Source of the DNA: Paenibacillus sp. 37
Lineage (GTDB): Bacteria; Bacillota; Bacilli; Paenibacillales; Paenibacillaceae
Assembly (NCBI RefSeq): GCF_008386395.1
Contig: NZ_CP043761.1
Coordinates: forward strand, 4,588,001 to 4,652,000
DNA length: 64,000 nucleotides
Reading direction: 5' to 3'
Below are positions 33,811-42,801 of this stretch, in pieces (the first letter of the stretch is position 1; each line of letters begins with the position of its first letter). A program made the translations under genes and the position numbers. Under the pieces are notes generated by a model that was not told where the DNA came from, did no database searches, and saw only the letters and a list, made by a program, of their open reading frames with translations.

Positions 33811-35170
33811 GGGTATTGTCGTCCTCCTTCATTCCCCAAACCTGACAGTCCAGCTGTCCGTCTGATAATTTAATCTTAATTGAATCTCCAGGCTGTACAT
33901 CCTTCGTTGACTTGATCAATCGCTGTTCTTGCTCATCATAGACAAGGCTGTATCCCCGTGACATGACTTTAAGCGGGCTAAGCGCATCCAGATGCCGCAC
34001 AGATGATTTCCACTGTTGTTGCTTCGATCTGGTTATAGACCTGATCGCAAGTTCCAGTTGTCTGCGTGCTGCCGCATTCTCACGGCGTGCTGCATTGACC
34101 TGCTCACGAGGATTGAATCGTTGCAGTGCTGCCCGCAGACGCTCCTGCTTCTCTCCTGTCCATTTCATACGCGTATCCACTGTTCTCAAAAGCCGTTGGT
34201 GCATCATATCCAGTCGTTCCGTATGCTGCATCAACGTACGTCTTGGATGCACCAGCACTGGCGAACGCTGTAATCTTGCGAGCCGTTCACGATTATGTAC
34301 AGCACGCTGACGTAAGCTGTGCTGTAACTGGCGCTGACGTTGTCCGATCTGATCAAGCAACTCAGCTCGATTAGGTACAGCTAATTCAGCTGCTGCTGTA
34401 GGTGTAGCCGCACGCAAATCGGCTGCAAAATCAGCAATTGTGAAGTCCGTTTCGTGCCCAACCGCAGAAATGACAGGAATATCCGAAGCGACTATTGCTC
34501 TTGCCACAATCTCCTCATTAAAGGCCCACAACTCCTCCAGTGAACCGCCTCCGCGTCCAACGATAAGTACATCGGCTTCTCCCATCCGGTTCAAGTTGCC
34601 AATGGCTTTGACAATGGAAGGTGCTGCACCTTTGCCTTGGACCAAAACAGGATACAAAACAACTTTGGCAGAAGGGTATCTACGCTGGAGTGTGATCATG
34701 ATGTCCCGCACCGCCGCTCCCGTCGGTGAAGTTACAACCCCGATGGTCTGGGGATAACGAGGGATCTGTCTTTTTCGCGAAGGTGAAAATAACCCTTCAT
34801 CCTCAAGCTTTTTCTTCAGCTGTTCGTAAGCCAGATACAGACTTCCAATTCCGTCCGGTTGCATCTGGGTAGCGTAGAATTGATACTGCCCATCCCGTTC
34901 ATACACCGAGACATTACCACGGGCAATAACCCTTGCACCCTCCTTCGGTACAAAGGGTAATCGCTGGTTATGGGACGCAAACATAATCGACTTAATCCGA
35001 CTGTCCTTGTCCTTCAATGTAAAATACATATGGCCGCTGGAGTGATGTGTGAAGTTCGAAATCTCCCCGCGTAGCCAAACGTCCGACAGGACCTGATCCG
35101 ATTCCAGTTTCATTCGAATATACCGGTTCAGGTCTTTGATGGAGTAGATCTTTTGATCTGCCACAGACAA
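33800..35170 (-). CDS. xseA: Exodeoxyribonuclease VII large subunit
   Basis: 456 residues. The N-terminal OB fold (about 10-105, IYSIKDLNRYIRMKLE... VWLRGEISNF) binds single-stranded DNA. The catalytic domain has GVVTSPTGAAVRDIM, VLIVGRGGGSLEELWAFNEE and SAVGHETDFTIADFAADLRA (about 130-270). A long Arg/Gln-rich coiled coil (280-400), where XseB binds, follows. Start ATG 35170 is only a few bases after the folD stop at 35175. It digests single-stranded DNA in both directions to oligonucleotides. Confidence 0.95.
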   Translation of the reverse strand: MSVADQKIYSIKDLNRYIRMKLESDQVLSDVWLRGEISNFTHHSSGHMYFTLKDKDSRIKSIMFASHNQRLPFVPKEGARVIARGNVSVYERDGQYQFYATQMQPDGIGSLYLAYEQLKKKLEDEGLFSPSRKRQIPRYPQTIGVVTSPTGAAVRDIMITLQRRYPSAKVVLYPVLVQGKGAAPSIVKAIGNLNRMGEADVLIVGRGGGSLEELWAFNEEIVARAIVASDIPVISAVGHETDFTIADFAADLRAATPTAAAELAVPNRAELLDQIGQRQRQLQHSLRQRAVHNRERLARLQRSPVLVHPRRTLMQHTERLDMMHQRLLRTVDTRMKWTGEKQERLRAALQRFNPREQVNAARRENAAARRQLELAIRSITRSKQQQWKSSVRHLDALSPLKVMSRGYSLVYDEQEQRLIKSTKDVQPGDSIKIKLSDGQLDCQVWGMKEDDNTHGE

Positions 35171-35174
35171 AACC

Positions 35175-36032
35175 CTAGGCCAATCCGTGAGCGCGCTTGG
35201 CAGCGATCAATGTATTTTGCATCAGCATTGTGATTGTCATCGGACCAACACCACCTGGAACGGGTGTAATTGGACCAGAAACTTCTTTCACACTCTCGAA
35301 ATCAACGTCTCCTGCCAGTTTGCCATTCTCCAAACGGTTCATGCCGACATCGATAACCACAGCACCCGGTTTCACAAAATCAGCATCCACAAAGTTTGCA
35401 CGACCGATGGCTACAACTAGAATGTCCGCCTGGCGTGTAATTTCTTTCATGTTGGCTGTACGGGAATGACACATGGTTACTGTCGCATTCTCACGTTGGA
35501 GCAACAGGGATACCGGTTTGCCAACGATGTTGCTTCTTCCGATGACTACCGCATGTTTACCGGACATTTCCAATCCAGTGCGCTTGATCAGTTCAATTAC
35601 ACCCGCTGGGGTACATGGAAGCAGACTATCGTCCCCAATAACAAGATTACCAACATTGACTGGATGGAACCCGTCTACGTCTTTATCCACGGCAATTGCA
35701 TCAATAACCGCTTTCTCTTCGATATGTTTCGGTAGTGGGAGTTGCACCAAAATTCCGTTAATGGATTGTTGATTGTTCAGCTTGTCCACCAGCGCAAGCA
35801 GATCTTCTTGGGACGTATCTGCATCCAAGCGATGCACTTCGGAGTAGAAACCGAGGTCGTGACATGCTTTTTCTTTATTACGCACATAGACTTGGGATGC
35901 CGGATCTTCCCCGACGAGCACAACAGCCAGACCAGGTACTACCCCCTGTTCGCTAAGCTGTTTTACTTCTGTTGTCATGCTTGCGCGGATCTCTTGGGAT
36001 ACTTCTTTACCGTTAATAATAGATGCTGTCAT
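35175..36032 (-). CDS. folD: Bifunctional methylene-THF dehydrogenase / methenyl-THF cyclohydrolase
   Basis: Interconverts methylene-, methenyl- and 10-formyl-tetrahydrofolate with NADP+, feeding purine and formyl-Met synthesis. 285 residues. Signatures are [17 protein letters not shown] (about 48-64, with the catalytic Lys), [12 protein letters not shown] near 95, [17 protein letters not shown] near 165 and [17 protein letters not shown] near 260. ATG 36032 follows GGGAGAGA. A hairpin (36072-36128) lies between it and nusB, so part of its transcription may be separate from nusB. Confidence 0.95.
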   Translation of the reverse strand: MTASIINGKEVSQEIRASMTTEVKQLSEQGVVPGLAVVLVGEDPASQVYVRNKEKACHDLGFYSEVHRLDADTSQEDLLALVDKLNNQQSINGILVQLPLPKHIEEKAVIDAIAVDKDVDGFHPVNVGNLVIGDDSLLPCTPAGVIELIKRTGLEMSGKHAVVIGRSNIVGKPVSLLLQRENATVTMCHSRTANMKEITRQADILVVAIGRANFVDADFVKPGAVVIDVGMNRLENGKLAGDVDFESVKEVSGPITPVPGGVGPMTITMLMQNTLIAAKRAHGLA

Positions 36033-36071
36033 TGTACTCTCTCTCCCTTATGTGAATATAAAATTAGAGGT

Positions 36072-36128
36072 TGTTCAAAAAGCCCGCTTTTGATTACGAA
36101 GGATACTGAAAACCGGTCTTTTTGAACA
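36072..36128. repeat. Imperfect inverted repeat between nusB and folD
   Basis: TGTTCAAAAAG (36072-36082) and CTTTTTGAACA (36118-36128) are perfect 11-base arms around a 35-base loop. T- and A-runs are inside the arms, so it could terminate weakly or be the trace of a small mobile element. Only one copy is in the window. Confidence 0.6.
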
Positions 36129-36149
36129 CACACTATAATTAATCATAAC

Positions 36150-36602
36150 TTAAGATAATTTTGCTTTAATGGCGTCAACTTCCTGAATCATGCGTCCAAG
36201 TACACCATTGACGAATTTACCGGATTCTTCTGTACCAAAATATTTGGACAGTTCAATCGCTTCATTGACAGATACCTTTGCCGGGATGTCATCACGGAAC
36301 ACCATTTCATACGTGGACAGTCGTAGAATCTGGCGATCTACACGTGACAGACGGCTAATCTGCCAACCTTTCAAATAATCCACAAGCAAACCGTCAATGG
36401 CTTCCTTATTGTTCCAGGCTCCTTGTACAATCTCAGTAACATAAGTACGCATTACATCTGCATCGCGGATAACTACTTCAGTTTCATTATCTTCAGCAGC
36501 TTCATTGATCAACATGTTCACAGCTTCTGCTGCACCTACCTCATTCATTTCCATCTGATACAGACTTTGTACTGCAATTTCCCTTGCCAAACGTCTTTTC
36601 AT
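36150..36602 (-). CDS. nusB: Transcription antitermination factor NusB
   Basis: All-helical RNA-binding protein that, with NusE (S10), joins boxA in rRNA antitermination complexes. ATG 36602 (MKRRLAREIAVQSLYQMEMN) with AGGAGGCAGG upstream is chosen over a 19-codon extension. 150 residues. The C-terminal VDRQILRLSTYEMVFRDDIP and NEAIELSKYFGTEESGKFVNG motifs are full-length. Upstream are DUF2273 and amaP, with a large terminator between. Confidence 0.95.
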   Translation of the reverse strand: MKRRLAREIAVQSLYQMEMNEVGAAEAVNMLINEAAEDNETEVVIRDADVMRTYVTEIVQGAWNNKEAIDGLLVDYLKGWQISRLSRVDRQILRLSTYEMVFRDDIPAKVSVNEAIELSKYFGTEESGKFVNGVLGRMIQEVDAIKAKLS

Positions 36603-36734
36603 GTCCTGCCTCCTGCAGCGCTCCGCCTGGAGCGTCATCATGCTTATTTTATAATCCATGCATCCATCTCATCAAATCCTGTATCGGTTAGATCGATGGA
36701 TTACACGGTATTGTTATTGTTATCCCTTTTCACA

Positions 36735-36813
36735 AAAAAACCTGCAATACGTTTCCTCCAAAAAACGGGCAACCTAAACTACAGCTCTATTTTCGGAAGA
36801 AACATATTGCAGG
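36735..36813 (-). terminator. Large stem terminator after DUF2273
   Basis: CCTGCAATA-GTTTC-TCC arms pair over about 17 bases around a 34-base loop and end in T7 on the minus strand. Confidence 0.8.
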
Positions 36814-36824
36814 GTTCAGGTAGG

Positions 36825-37058
36825 TCACTTAAACGGACGCCAGCGATCGCCCAGCCATTGTCCCCACTCCCTCCAGGGAATGGACGAACCCAGCTTCGAA
36901 TCGCTTCGTCTGCCTAACGTATAACCAATGAACACCAAGAGTGCAAAGAACAACATATCCCAAAAACCGATCCATACATAAAGAAATCCAAAAAAGATGC
37001 CGCCGATAATTCCGGTAATTCGGCCTCTGTGACTATCCCAAATCTCTTTCCACAGCAT
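36825..37058 (-). CDS. DUF2273 small integral membrane protein
   Basis: 77 residues with two closely spaced transmembrane helices (about 14-32 and 34-50, ITGIIGGIFFGFLYVWIGFW and beyond) and a basic, Trp-rich tail (SSIPWREWGQWLGDRWR). DUF2273 proteins are typically encoded beside AmaP/Asp23 genes, as here. The start is 14 bases after the amaP stop, so the two are translated together. The function is unknown; a role in anchoring the Asp23-type protein to the membrane is inferred from context. Confidence 0.8.
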   Translation of the reverse strand: MLWKEIWDSHRGRITGIIGGIFFGFLYVWIGFWDMLFFALLVFIGYTLGRRSDSKLGSSIPWREWGQWLGDRWRPFK

Positions 37059-37072
37059 CAGTGAAACTCACC

Positions 37073-37621
37073 TCATTCCACTCGACTCTTGTAGTTAGGC
37101 GACTGGGTCACATTAGCGATATACACCGTGACAAAAGAAACCGGGATGCCCGTAATCTCTTGTACATGATCATGAATCGCCTTTTGCAGATCAGAAGTCA
37201 GCGCAGGAATAGGTGTCTCACCATCCACTACTGCACGGATCATAATCTCCAGTCCTGACTCGACCACACGTATGCGTGCCTTGACATCACGTACTCCCCG
37301 GAAACGGGAAGTTGCCTTCAAACAGAGATTCTCAATCGTCTCCATCGAAATCTGTACATCACCAAACTCAGTACGTTGATCTACAGACGGCAACGATGCA
37401 CGCTCACGCCGAACCGAGATGTAGAAAAATCGCAAACTCAGGATAAACAAAATCGCTGCTGCAATAACCGACGCAACAATAACGTTTTGTTCCTGCTGGT
37501 AATTCAATTCGTAAGGCAGCACACCGCTAATCAGAAGAATGACGGCTGCCGATATTGCTCCAACGCTTATGCTGTATATAAACAACAGAAGCCGATCCAG
37601 TATTTTAGCCACGAACTGCAC
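37073..37621 (-). CDS. amaP: Alkaline shock response membrane anchor AmaP
   Basis: 182 residues. Two N-terminal transmembrane helices (about 10-34 and 46-66) form a hairpin. A cytoplasmic Asp23-like domain (about 85-180, FGDVQISMETIENLCLKA... SGLEIMIRAVVDGETPIP) follows. In Staphylococcus AmaP recruits Asp23 to the membrane. Here it lies downstream of the Asp23-family gene yqhY on the same strand, with a hairpin between. Involvement in cell-envelope stress is by family; direct evidence is lacking. Confidence 0.85.
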   Translation of the reverse strand: MQFVAKILDRLLLFIYSISVGAISAAVILLISGVLPYELNYQQEQNVIVASVIAAAILFILSLRFFYISVRRERASLPSVDQRTEFGDVQISMETIENLCLKATSRFRGVRDVKARIRVVESGLEIMIRAVVDGETPIPALTSDLQKAIHDHVQEITGIPVSFVTVYIANVTQSPNYKSRVE

Positions 37622-37719
37622 AGCCTCCCTTGCTCACTAACATGACTTAACCTGTTCACTAGCAAAAAATCAGATCCTCATCTAGCTTTCGCTATAATGA
37701 AGACCTGTCCAAGACGGGA

Positions 37720-37747
37720 TAACCCCCGGCAGATGATGCCGGGGGAA
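37720..37747 (-). terminator. GC-rich hairpin after yqhY
   Basis: Perfect CCCCCGGC / GCCGGGGG stem with a 7-base loop. The following TTAT is a weak U-tract, so it may attenuate read-through into amaP and not stop it fully. Confidence 0.65.
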
Positions 37748-37758
37748 TCTGTCTTCTT

Positions 37759-38169
37759 TTATTTTACACGCTGACTGTTCAGGTCGATCTCTTCCACTTT
37801 CTCGGTGCTCTTGAACTGAACGTCATGAATGTGCACATTCACTTCATTCACATTCAATCCTGTCATGTTCTCGATGGAACGTTTCACGTTCTGTTGAATC
37901 TCCGTAGCTACCTGTGGCAGACGGTATCCGTACTCGATAATTACAGAAACATCAACTGCAGCTTCACGTTGGCCCACTTCAACTTTAACGCCTTTGGAAA
38001 GGTTTTTGCGACCAAGCAATTCAGCAAATCCGCCAGCGAATCCACCACTCATGCCTGCAACACCTTTCACTTCAAGGGTCGCCAATCCAGCAATCACTTC
38101 AATAACTTCAGGTGCGATCTGGATTTCACCGATATCCGTTCGTTCAAATTCAGTCGGTAGTGTACTCAT
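37759..38169 (-). CDS. yqhY: Asp23/Gls24 family protein YqhY
   Basis: 136 residues, essentially one Asp23 domain (GEIQIAPEVIEVIAGLATLEVKGVAGM, cited in part; about residues 13-39) and NEVNVHIHDVQF near the end. YqhY is encoded beside accB-accC in B. subtilis and is thought to help tune acetyl-CoA carboxylase and lipid synthesis there. The same gene order appears here. No membrane segment is seen; AmaP nearby could tether it. The 216-base leader contains two hairpins (38252-38317). Confidence 0.9.
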   Translation of the reverse strand: MSTLPTEFERTDIGEIQIAPEVIEVIAGLATLEVKGVAGMSGGFAGGFAELLGRKNLSKGVKVEVGQREAAVDVSVIIEYGYRLPQVATEIQQNVKRSIENMTGLNVNEVNVHIHDVQFKSTEKVEEIDLNSQRVK

Positions 38170-38251
38170 AACTGTTCAACACACCTTTCGCGAGATAAGT
38201 TTGCGGCCATCCGTCAGGGCGCTGGACTCAGGTTAATCAACCTTCAGACCC

Positions 38252-38317
38252 TTCCGGTCCGGCTTTACCGGAACTCCTGCAAACATCCGCGAGGTGCGGG
38301 CTTATCCTTTGCAGGAG
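38252..38317 (-). other. Two adjacent hairpins in the accC-yqhY interval
   Basis: CTCCTGCAAA (38274-38283) pairs with TTTGCAGGAG (38308-38317) and encloses CCGC/GCGG. TTCCGGT (38252-38258) pairs with ACCGGAA (38267-38273). No T-run follows. It could be an mRNA processing or regulatory structure. It does not match a riboswitch class I know. Confidence 0.6.
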
Positions 38318-38385
38318 ACATGCGCTCTTATTATTCATACTATATCATTTGGGCTACATTATGACAAACAAGCCCAATATACCTT

Positions 38386-39729
38386 TTAAATCTCGTTTTC
38401 CTCAAGAAATTTGATATCAAAGTCACCACGAATGAACGTTGGGTGCTCCAGCAATTTCTGATGGAAAGGAATAGTTGTAGATATGCCTTCAATCGCAAAT
38501 TCCCCAAGCGCACGCTTCATCTTGGCAATCGCCTCTTCACGATTCGCTCCCCACACGATCAATTTTGCGATCATGGAGTCATAGAAAGGTGAAATGGTAT
38601 AACCCGGATAAGCAGCACTATCTACACGAACGCCAGGTCCACCTGGTGCAAGGTAGAATCCGATTTTGCCTGGTGATGGCATAAAGTTACGGTCCGGATC
38701 TTCTGCATTGATACGACATTCAATGGACCAGCCATTGATAACCACGTCTTCCTGACGGAATGAGAGTGGGTTGCCCTCAGCTACCGAGATCATCTCACGG
38801 ATCAGATCCACGCCAGTAACCATCTCGGTTACCGGGTGCTCTACCTGAATACGCGTATTCATCTCCATGAAATAGAACTCGCCATTCGGGCTGAGCAGGA
38901 ACTCCAATGTACCCGCTCCCGAGTAGTCCACAGCAAGGGCAGCCCGTACCGCAGCTTCACCCATCAGTGTGCGCACATCTTCGGAGAGAATCGGACACGG
39001 AGCTTCTTCTACCAATTTCTGGCGACGACGCTGAACAGAACAATCACGCTCTCCCAAATGTGCTGCATTTCCGTGTTTATCAGCAATGATCTGAATTTCC
39101 ACGTGTTTCATACCTGTCAGGAATTTCTCCAGATATACACCTGCATTGCCAAATGCCTTTTGTGCTTCCTGCTGAGCAGCGGTAATCTGCTTAATCAGCG
39201 TTTCTTCATCTTCGGCAATACGAATTCCCTTACCTCCGCCACCAGCAGTAGCTTTGATAATGATAGGATATCCGATGTCTCTAGCAATCATGATGGCTTC
39301 ATCCATATTTTCAACAAGGCCGTCTGATCCAGGAATAACAGGTACTCCTGCATCTTTCATCGTCTGTTTGGCAACAGCCTTGTCTCCCATTTTGGTAATG
39401 GCTTCGGGTGAAGGACCGATGAATGTAATGTTGCAGGAACCACAGATTTCTGCAAAGTCAGCATTCTCCGCCAAAAAACCGTAACCAGGGTGGATTGCAT
39501 CACATTCCGTCAGTGTGGCTACACTCATCAGGTTTGTGAAGTTGAGGTAACTGTCCTTAGACAGTGTCGGTCCGATACAATAAGCCTCATCTGCAAGACG
39601 AACATGCAGAGAATCTTTGTCCGCTTCCGAATAGACGGCTACCGTTGAGATGCCGATTTCACGGCAGGCACGAATAATACGTACCGCAATCTCTCCACGG
39701 TTCGCAATCAGTATTTTTTGAAATTTCAT
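38386..39729 (-). CDS. accC: Biotin carboxylase subunit of acetyl-CoA carboxylase
   Basis: Carboxylates biotin on AccB using ATP and bicarbonate, in the first committed step of fatty-acid synthesis. ATG 39729 ([17 protein letters not shown]) follows AAGGAGG; an upstream in-frame extension is rejected. The ATP-grasp loop [14 protein letters not shown] (about 159-172), [15 protein letters not shown] and [16 protein letters not shown] (about 285) are present. 447 residues, typical. It is 55 bases after accB. Confidence 0.96.
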   Translation of the reverse strand: MKFQKILIANRGEIAVRIIRACREIGISTVAVYSEADKDSLHVRLADEAYCIGPTLSKDSYLNFTNLMSVATLTECDAIHPGYGFLAENADFAEICGSCNITFIGPSPEAITKMGDKAVAKQTMKDAGVPVIPGSDGLVENMDEAIMIARDIGYPIIIKATAGGGGKGIRIAEDEETLIKQITAAQQEAQKAFGNAGVYLEKFLTGMKHVEIQIIADKHGNAAHLGERDCSVQRRRQKLVEEAPCPILSEDVRTLMGEAAVRAALAVDYSGAGTLEFLLSPNGEFYFMEMNTRIQVEHPVTEMVTGVDLIREMISVAEGNPLSFRQEDVVINGWSIECRINAEDPDRNFMPSPGKIGFYLAPGGPGVRVDSAAYPGYTISPFYDSMIAKLIVWGANREEAIAKMKRALGEFAIEGISTTIPFHQKLLEHPTFIRGDFDIKFLEENEI

Positions 39730-39784
39730 TTCGTTTTGTCCTCCTTCGAAGCTCATGCGGTTAGCTGTTAACCAGCTATAACGG

Positions 39785-40255
39785 TTATTCCGGTTTCACC
39801 AGGAAAAGGGGCTGCCCATACTCGACCAGCTGTCCGTTCTCAACCAGCACTTCAACGATTTCTCCCTTGATGTCCGCATCAAGCTCGTTCATCAGCTTCA
39901 TAGCTTCGATGATACATACCGTTGTTTTCTCAACAACTTTATCACCAGCGCTCACAAAAGGACCTGCTTCCGGCGAGGAAGCTCTGTAAAAAGTACCTAC
40001 CATCGGAGATACAATTTTATGTAAATGACTTGTAGTATCGACCTGCGGTGCAGCTTCATTTACCACTGCTGCCGGCTGTACTTGCGGAGCAGCAATCATT
40101 TGCGGTTGCACAGCAGCTGCTTGAACATACTCCGTTTTGCCCGGTTTGCGGATCGATAACCGTGATCCTTCATTTTCAATTTCCAATTCTTGAACGGAAC
40201 TTTCATCTACCAGTTTAATCAGTTCTTTGATTTCACTCAATTTAAACATTTCCAT
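39785..40255 (-). CDS. accB: Biotin carboxyl carrier protein
   Basis: 156 residues: an N-terminal helical region ([18 protein letters not shown]), a Pro/Ala/Gln-rich linker (60-80), and a C-terminal biotinyl domain whose biotin Lys is in [15 protein letters not shown] (about 113-127). ATG 40255 with GAAGGAG six bases upstream; ATG two codons later is an alternative. It lies after the spoIIIA operon, separated by a terminator, as in B. subtilis. Confidence 0.95.
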   Translation of the reverse strand: MEMFKLSEIKELIKLVDESSVQELEIENEGSRLSIRKPGKTEYVQAAAVQPQMIAAPQVQPAAVVNEAAPQVDTTSHLHKIVSPMVGTFYRASSPEAGPFVSAGDKVVEKTTVCIIEAMKLMNELDADIKGEIVEVLVENGQLVEYGQPLFLVKPE

Positions 40256-40331
40256 TATTCACTCCTTCGGCATCATGCCAGTCTCACTAGGACGGTCATA
40301 TGGCTTTATGTATTATATCATAATCATTAAA

Positions 40332-40381
40332 AATGGAAAGAGCCCGAGAGTACAACCAGCTCCCGGGACTGCATTTCCATG
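40332..40381 (-). terminator. Terminator of the spoIIIA operon
   Basis: ATGGAAA / TTTCCAT and CCGAGAG / CTCCCGG arms, followed by TTTTTA on the minus strand. Confidence 0.75.
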
Positions 40382-40388
40382 ATTTGGA

Positions 40389-41219
40389 TTACTGTTCTGT
40401 GACGTATTGCACGCTGATTTTGTTCTGTGAAACCGCCAATTCTTTCATCACCAGATCCACAATGGATACCGCCTGTTTTACATCCAGTTTGTCACTGAGG
40501 ACCACAACTTTATACTTGTCGGCATCTTCTTCAACGATCGCATTAGCGAACTGTTGAGAGAGCGTCTCTTCAATGCCAGTGATTTTAGCTTCTTTTTCTT
40601 CCAGTGTGCGGAGTTGCTCCGTTGCTTTGGCATTCTCCTCTGGCGTTTTGCTCAGATCACCTGCTACGGTCATCAGTTCCTCATACTTGCGATTGTTGCT
40701 CTCTTCACGCTGCCATTGGTAGTTCTGGAACTGGCTGCTTGCAGATGCTGTCGTATTCTGCTCTTCCATTTCCTTGAGGACTTCCTCATCTGTCTTCGTT
40801 GCAGTGCCTCCTGCCTGACCGTCTGTCTCCGGTGTTGTTGTTGCCCCTTTGTCGGTCTCTTTGTTGGTTTCTTTGCCTGCCTCACCCTTATTCTCGCCTG
40901 GTTCGACAGCAGGTGTTTTCTCTGTATTTCCAGCTTCTTTACCTTCTGAAGCCGCCGGTTCTTCCACAGCGCCAGCCGCACTTGGATCACTTTCAACTTC
41001 GCCGCTATTCACCACTTCATTCACAACCAAACCTTCTGTAGGATCAAGAATGCCTGCCGTCTCCTTGGCTTCCCCTTGCTTGATTCCATCCACTTGCTGA
41101 CTGTCAGCCACCGGCGCGTTGGCTGGACCGGAATCTTCAGTGAACAGATAATACGCGGACAAAATGACCATCAGACTCAGCATGGAAACGAGCCATACCG
41201 TTTGGCGTTTGTTATTCAT
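40389..41219 (-). CDS. spoIIIAH: Stage III sporulation protein AH
   Basis: Mother-cell membrane protein whose periplasmic YscJ/FliF-like ring domain meets forespore SpoIIQ to form the feeding channel. 276 residues, longer than the roughly 218 of B. subtilis. The extra length is a low-complexity Glu/Lys/Thr/Gly region (about 60-135) between the N-terminal helix (8-26) and the conserved C-terminal domain (EESNNRKYEELMTVAGDLSKTPEE..., positions 168 onward). Last gene of the spoIIIA operon. Confidence 0.94.
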   Translation of the reverse strand: MNNKRQTVWLVSMLSLMVILSAYYLFTEDSGPANAPVADSQQVDGIKQGEAKETAGILDPTEGLVVNEVVNSGEVESDPSAAGAVEEPAASEGKEAGNTEKTPAVEPGENKGEAGKETNKETDKGATTTPETDGQAGGTATKTDEEVLKEMEEQNTTASASSQFQNYQWQREESNNRKYEELMTVAGDLSKTPEENAKATEQLRTLEEKEAKITGIEETLSQQFANAIVEEDADKYKVVVLSDKLDVKQAVSIVDLVMKELAVSQNKISVQYVTEQ

Positions 41220-41285
41220 TAGAACTTCCTCCTCAAATTAGCTTCAATCTTATGAGAATTGAATCTTGTGATTCAACACATCAGA

Positions 41286-41924
41286 TTAGTCTTGTTTGCG
41301 CGGTACAACCGAGATCCGGTAGGCTGCCACATTCAGTCCTTTTTCCACAGCATCGGTTATCAGGTCCTTCACAACCTTGTTCTCTGCACCCCTGGCAACC
41401 ACAAGCACCCCACGGATCTGCGGTTTGAGCTTTTTGGTCACTATAGGTGTCTGATCCCCTGATATTTCGTACGTAATAATCTCGCCATCACGGGTATATT
41501 GCGTCATATGTCGCTTGCCCCCGCTAGCATCAGTTTCTTCGGTAAGTTGCTGAGAATCCTTCACATTCCGCTGAACGACTAATTCCTCTGTGGAATCCAC
41601 GGTAACCATCACATCAACCGTTCCCACACCAACAATGTTTTCCAGCACACCTTTGATTTTGTCTTCAAATGCAATTTCGATCGCCTGAAAAGGATTCTGT
41701 TCTGACGGATCACTCTGTATGGATGCCATGGATGTTGCCGGGTCCGGTGGTTCCCGACCGATATTTTCGGAATCAATTTTTTTGACATTGACGAAGGAAT
41801 TGAACAGCATGATTCCCACCCCGATCAAACCCAGGATAATCAGCCAGCGGAAGGTTTGATTTCGCCTTGCCCCACCCTCTCCGCCACCCATCCAGGTTTC
41901 CATCTTTTTGAACCATTGTTTCAT
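41286..41924 (-). CDS. spoIIIAG: Stage III sporulation protein AG
   Basis: 212 residues with one transmembrane helix (about 27-45, LIILGLIGVGIMLFNSF) and a ring-building domain at about 85-205, including VGVGTVDVMVTVDSTEELVV and GVLVVARGAENKVVKDLI. It forms large ring oligomers in the intermembrane space in B. subtilis. A Gly-rich basic N-terminus (GGGEGGARRN) precedes the helix. Fifteen bases separate it from spoIIIAF. Confidence 0.95.
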   Translation of the reverse strand: MKQWFKKMETWMGGGEGGARRNQTFRWLIILGLIGVGIMLFNSFVNVKKIDSENIGREPPDPATSMASIQSDPSEQNPFQAIEIAFEDKIKGVLENIVGVGTVDVMVTVDSTEELVVQRNVKDSQQLTEETDASGGKRHMTQYTRDGEIITYEISGDQTPIVTKKLKPQIRGVLVVARGAENKVVKDLITDAVEKGLNVAAYRISVVPRKQD

Positions 41925-41939
41925 CGGACACCCTCCTTC

Positions 41940-42770
41940 TCAGAGCACTTCAGCACTTTTTGGTTCTGTCACTTGAACGTTGTTTGCATCAACATCCCAC
42001 TTTTCAGTCAACAATGTAATAATCTGCACCGCATGTTCGGACCTTGTGGATGTCTCACCTTGCTGCTTCGTCTCATCTGTCTGATCACGTATAACAGGTT
42101 CGGAAGACGCTTCATTTCCATCACGTTGCCCTCTACTCACATCAATCTGTACATCAGGCACTTCAATCTGACCGATCTGGATGGGCTGCTGTATTTGATG
42201 TGTTTCATCCTTCTCGGATTCTGTGTCTGTTCCAAATATGGGTTGTGTATTGGCAGCGATTTCTTGCTGCCCTGCCTTCACTTCTCCTCCTGCATCCTCT
42301 CCGGCCATCTCGACCAACACACGCTGGATCACAGGCAGTTCGACGGATGAGGCAGCTTCCATCTCGGTTTCATATTTACTCATTGCCAGCTGTACCTCTA
42401 CGGATCGAACCTTCGCTCCTGTTGTTTCTTCAATCTGGCCTTTCATGACATTAGCCAGTTCTTTCGCTGTCCATTGTAAGGATTGTTCCTGTTCACCCGC
42501 TTGCAGCCGCTTGCCCTGAGCTAATATCTGTTCGAGTGTTGCATTCCCATCCGATGGCGCATCCATTGCCGACATTGCCCGTTTCAGTTCGCCAACCGGA
42601 TCACTTTTGAGGAGCTTAGTTATGGGAGATAAAAGGGTCAGCAGGATGAGAAGGCTCAGCACAAGCTTGACATAACGTTCCATGGATCGATTGGGCAACA
42701 GCATATCCACAAAAGTCGCCAGCAGAACGATCATAATCAATTCCTGGAGCCAGTTGCTCAGCCACCCCAT
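41940..42770 (-). CDS. spoIIIAF: Stage III sporulation protein AF
   Basis: 276 residues from ATG 42770 (MGWLSNWLQELIMIVLL), with AAAGGGG nine bases upstream. Two N-terminal transmembrane helices (about 8-25 and 33-52) are followed by a ring domain in which the family core is interrupted by a long Glu/Gln/Thr-rich insertion (about 145-230). The C-terminus keeps HAVQIITLLTEKWDVDANNVQ. B. subtilis SpoIIIAF is about 206 residues, so the insertion is a lineage feature. Confidence 0.92.
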   Translation of the reverse strand: MGWLSNWLQELIMIVLLATFVDMLLPNRSMERYVKLVLSLLILLTLLSPITKLLKSDPVGELKRAMSAMDAPSDGNATLEQILAQGKRLQAGEQEQSLQWTAKELANVMKGQIEETTGAKVRSVEVQLAMSKYETEMEAASSVELPVIQRVLVEMAGEDAGGEVKAGQQEIAANTQPIFGTDTESEKDETHQIQQPIQIGQIEVPDVQIDVSRGQRDGNEASSEPVIRDQTDETKQQGETSTRSEHAVQIITLLTEKWDVDANNVQVTEPKSAEVL

Positions 42771-42801
42771 CCTTTCCATCCCCTTTCTTGCCAACATACA
42801 T

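Noticed and set aside
38836..39327. Plus-strand frame of 163 codons opposite accC
   Set aside because: Lies entirely within the ATP-grasp region of accC; no independent support.
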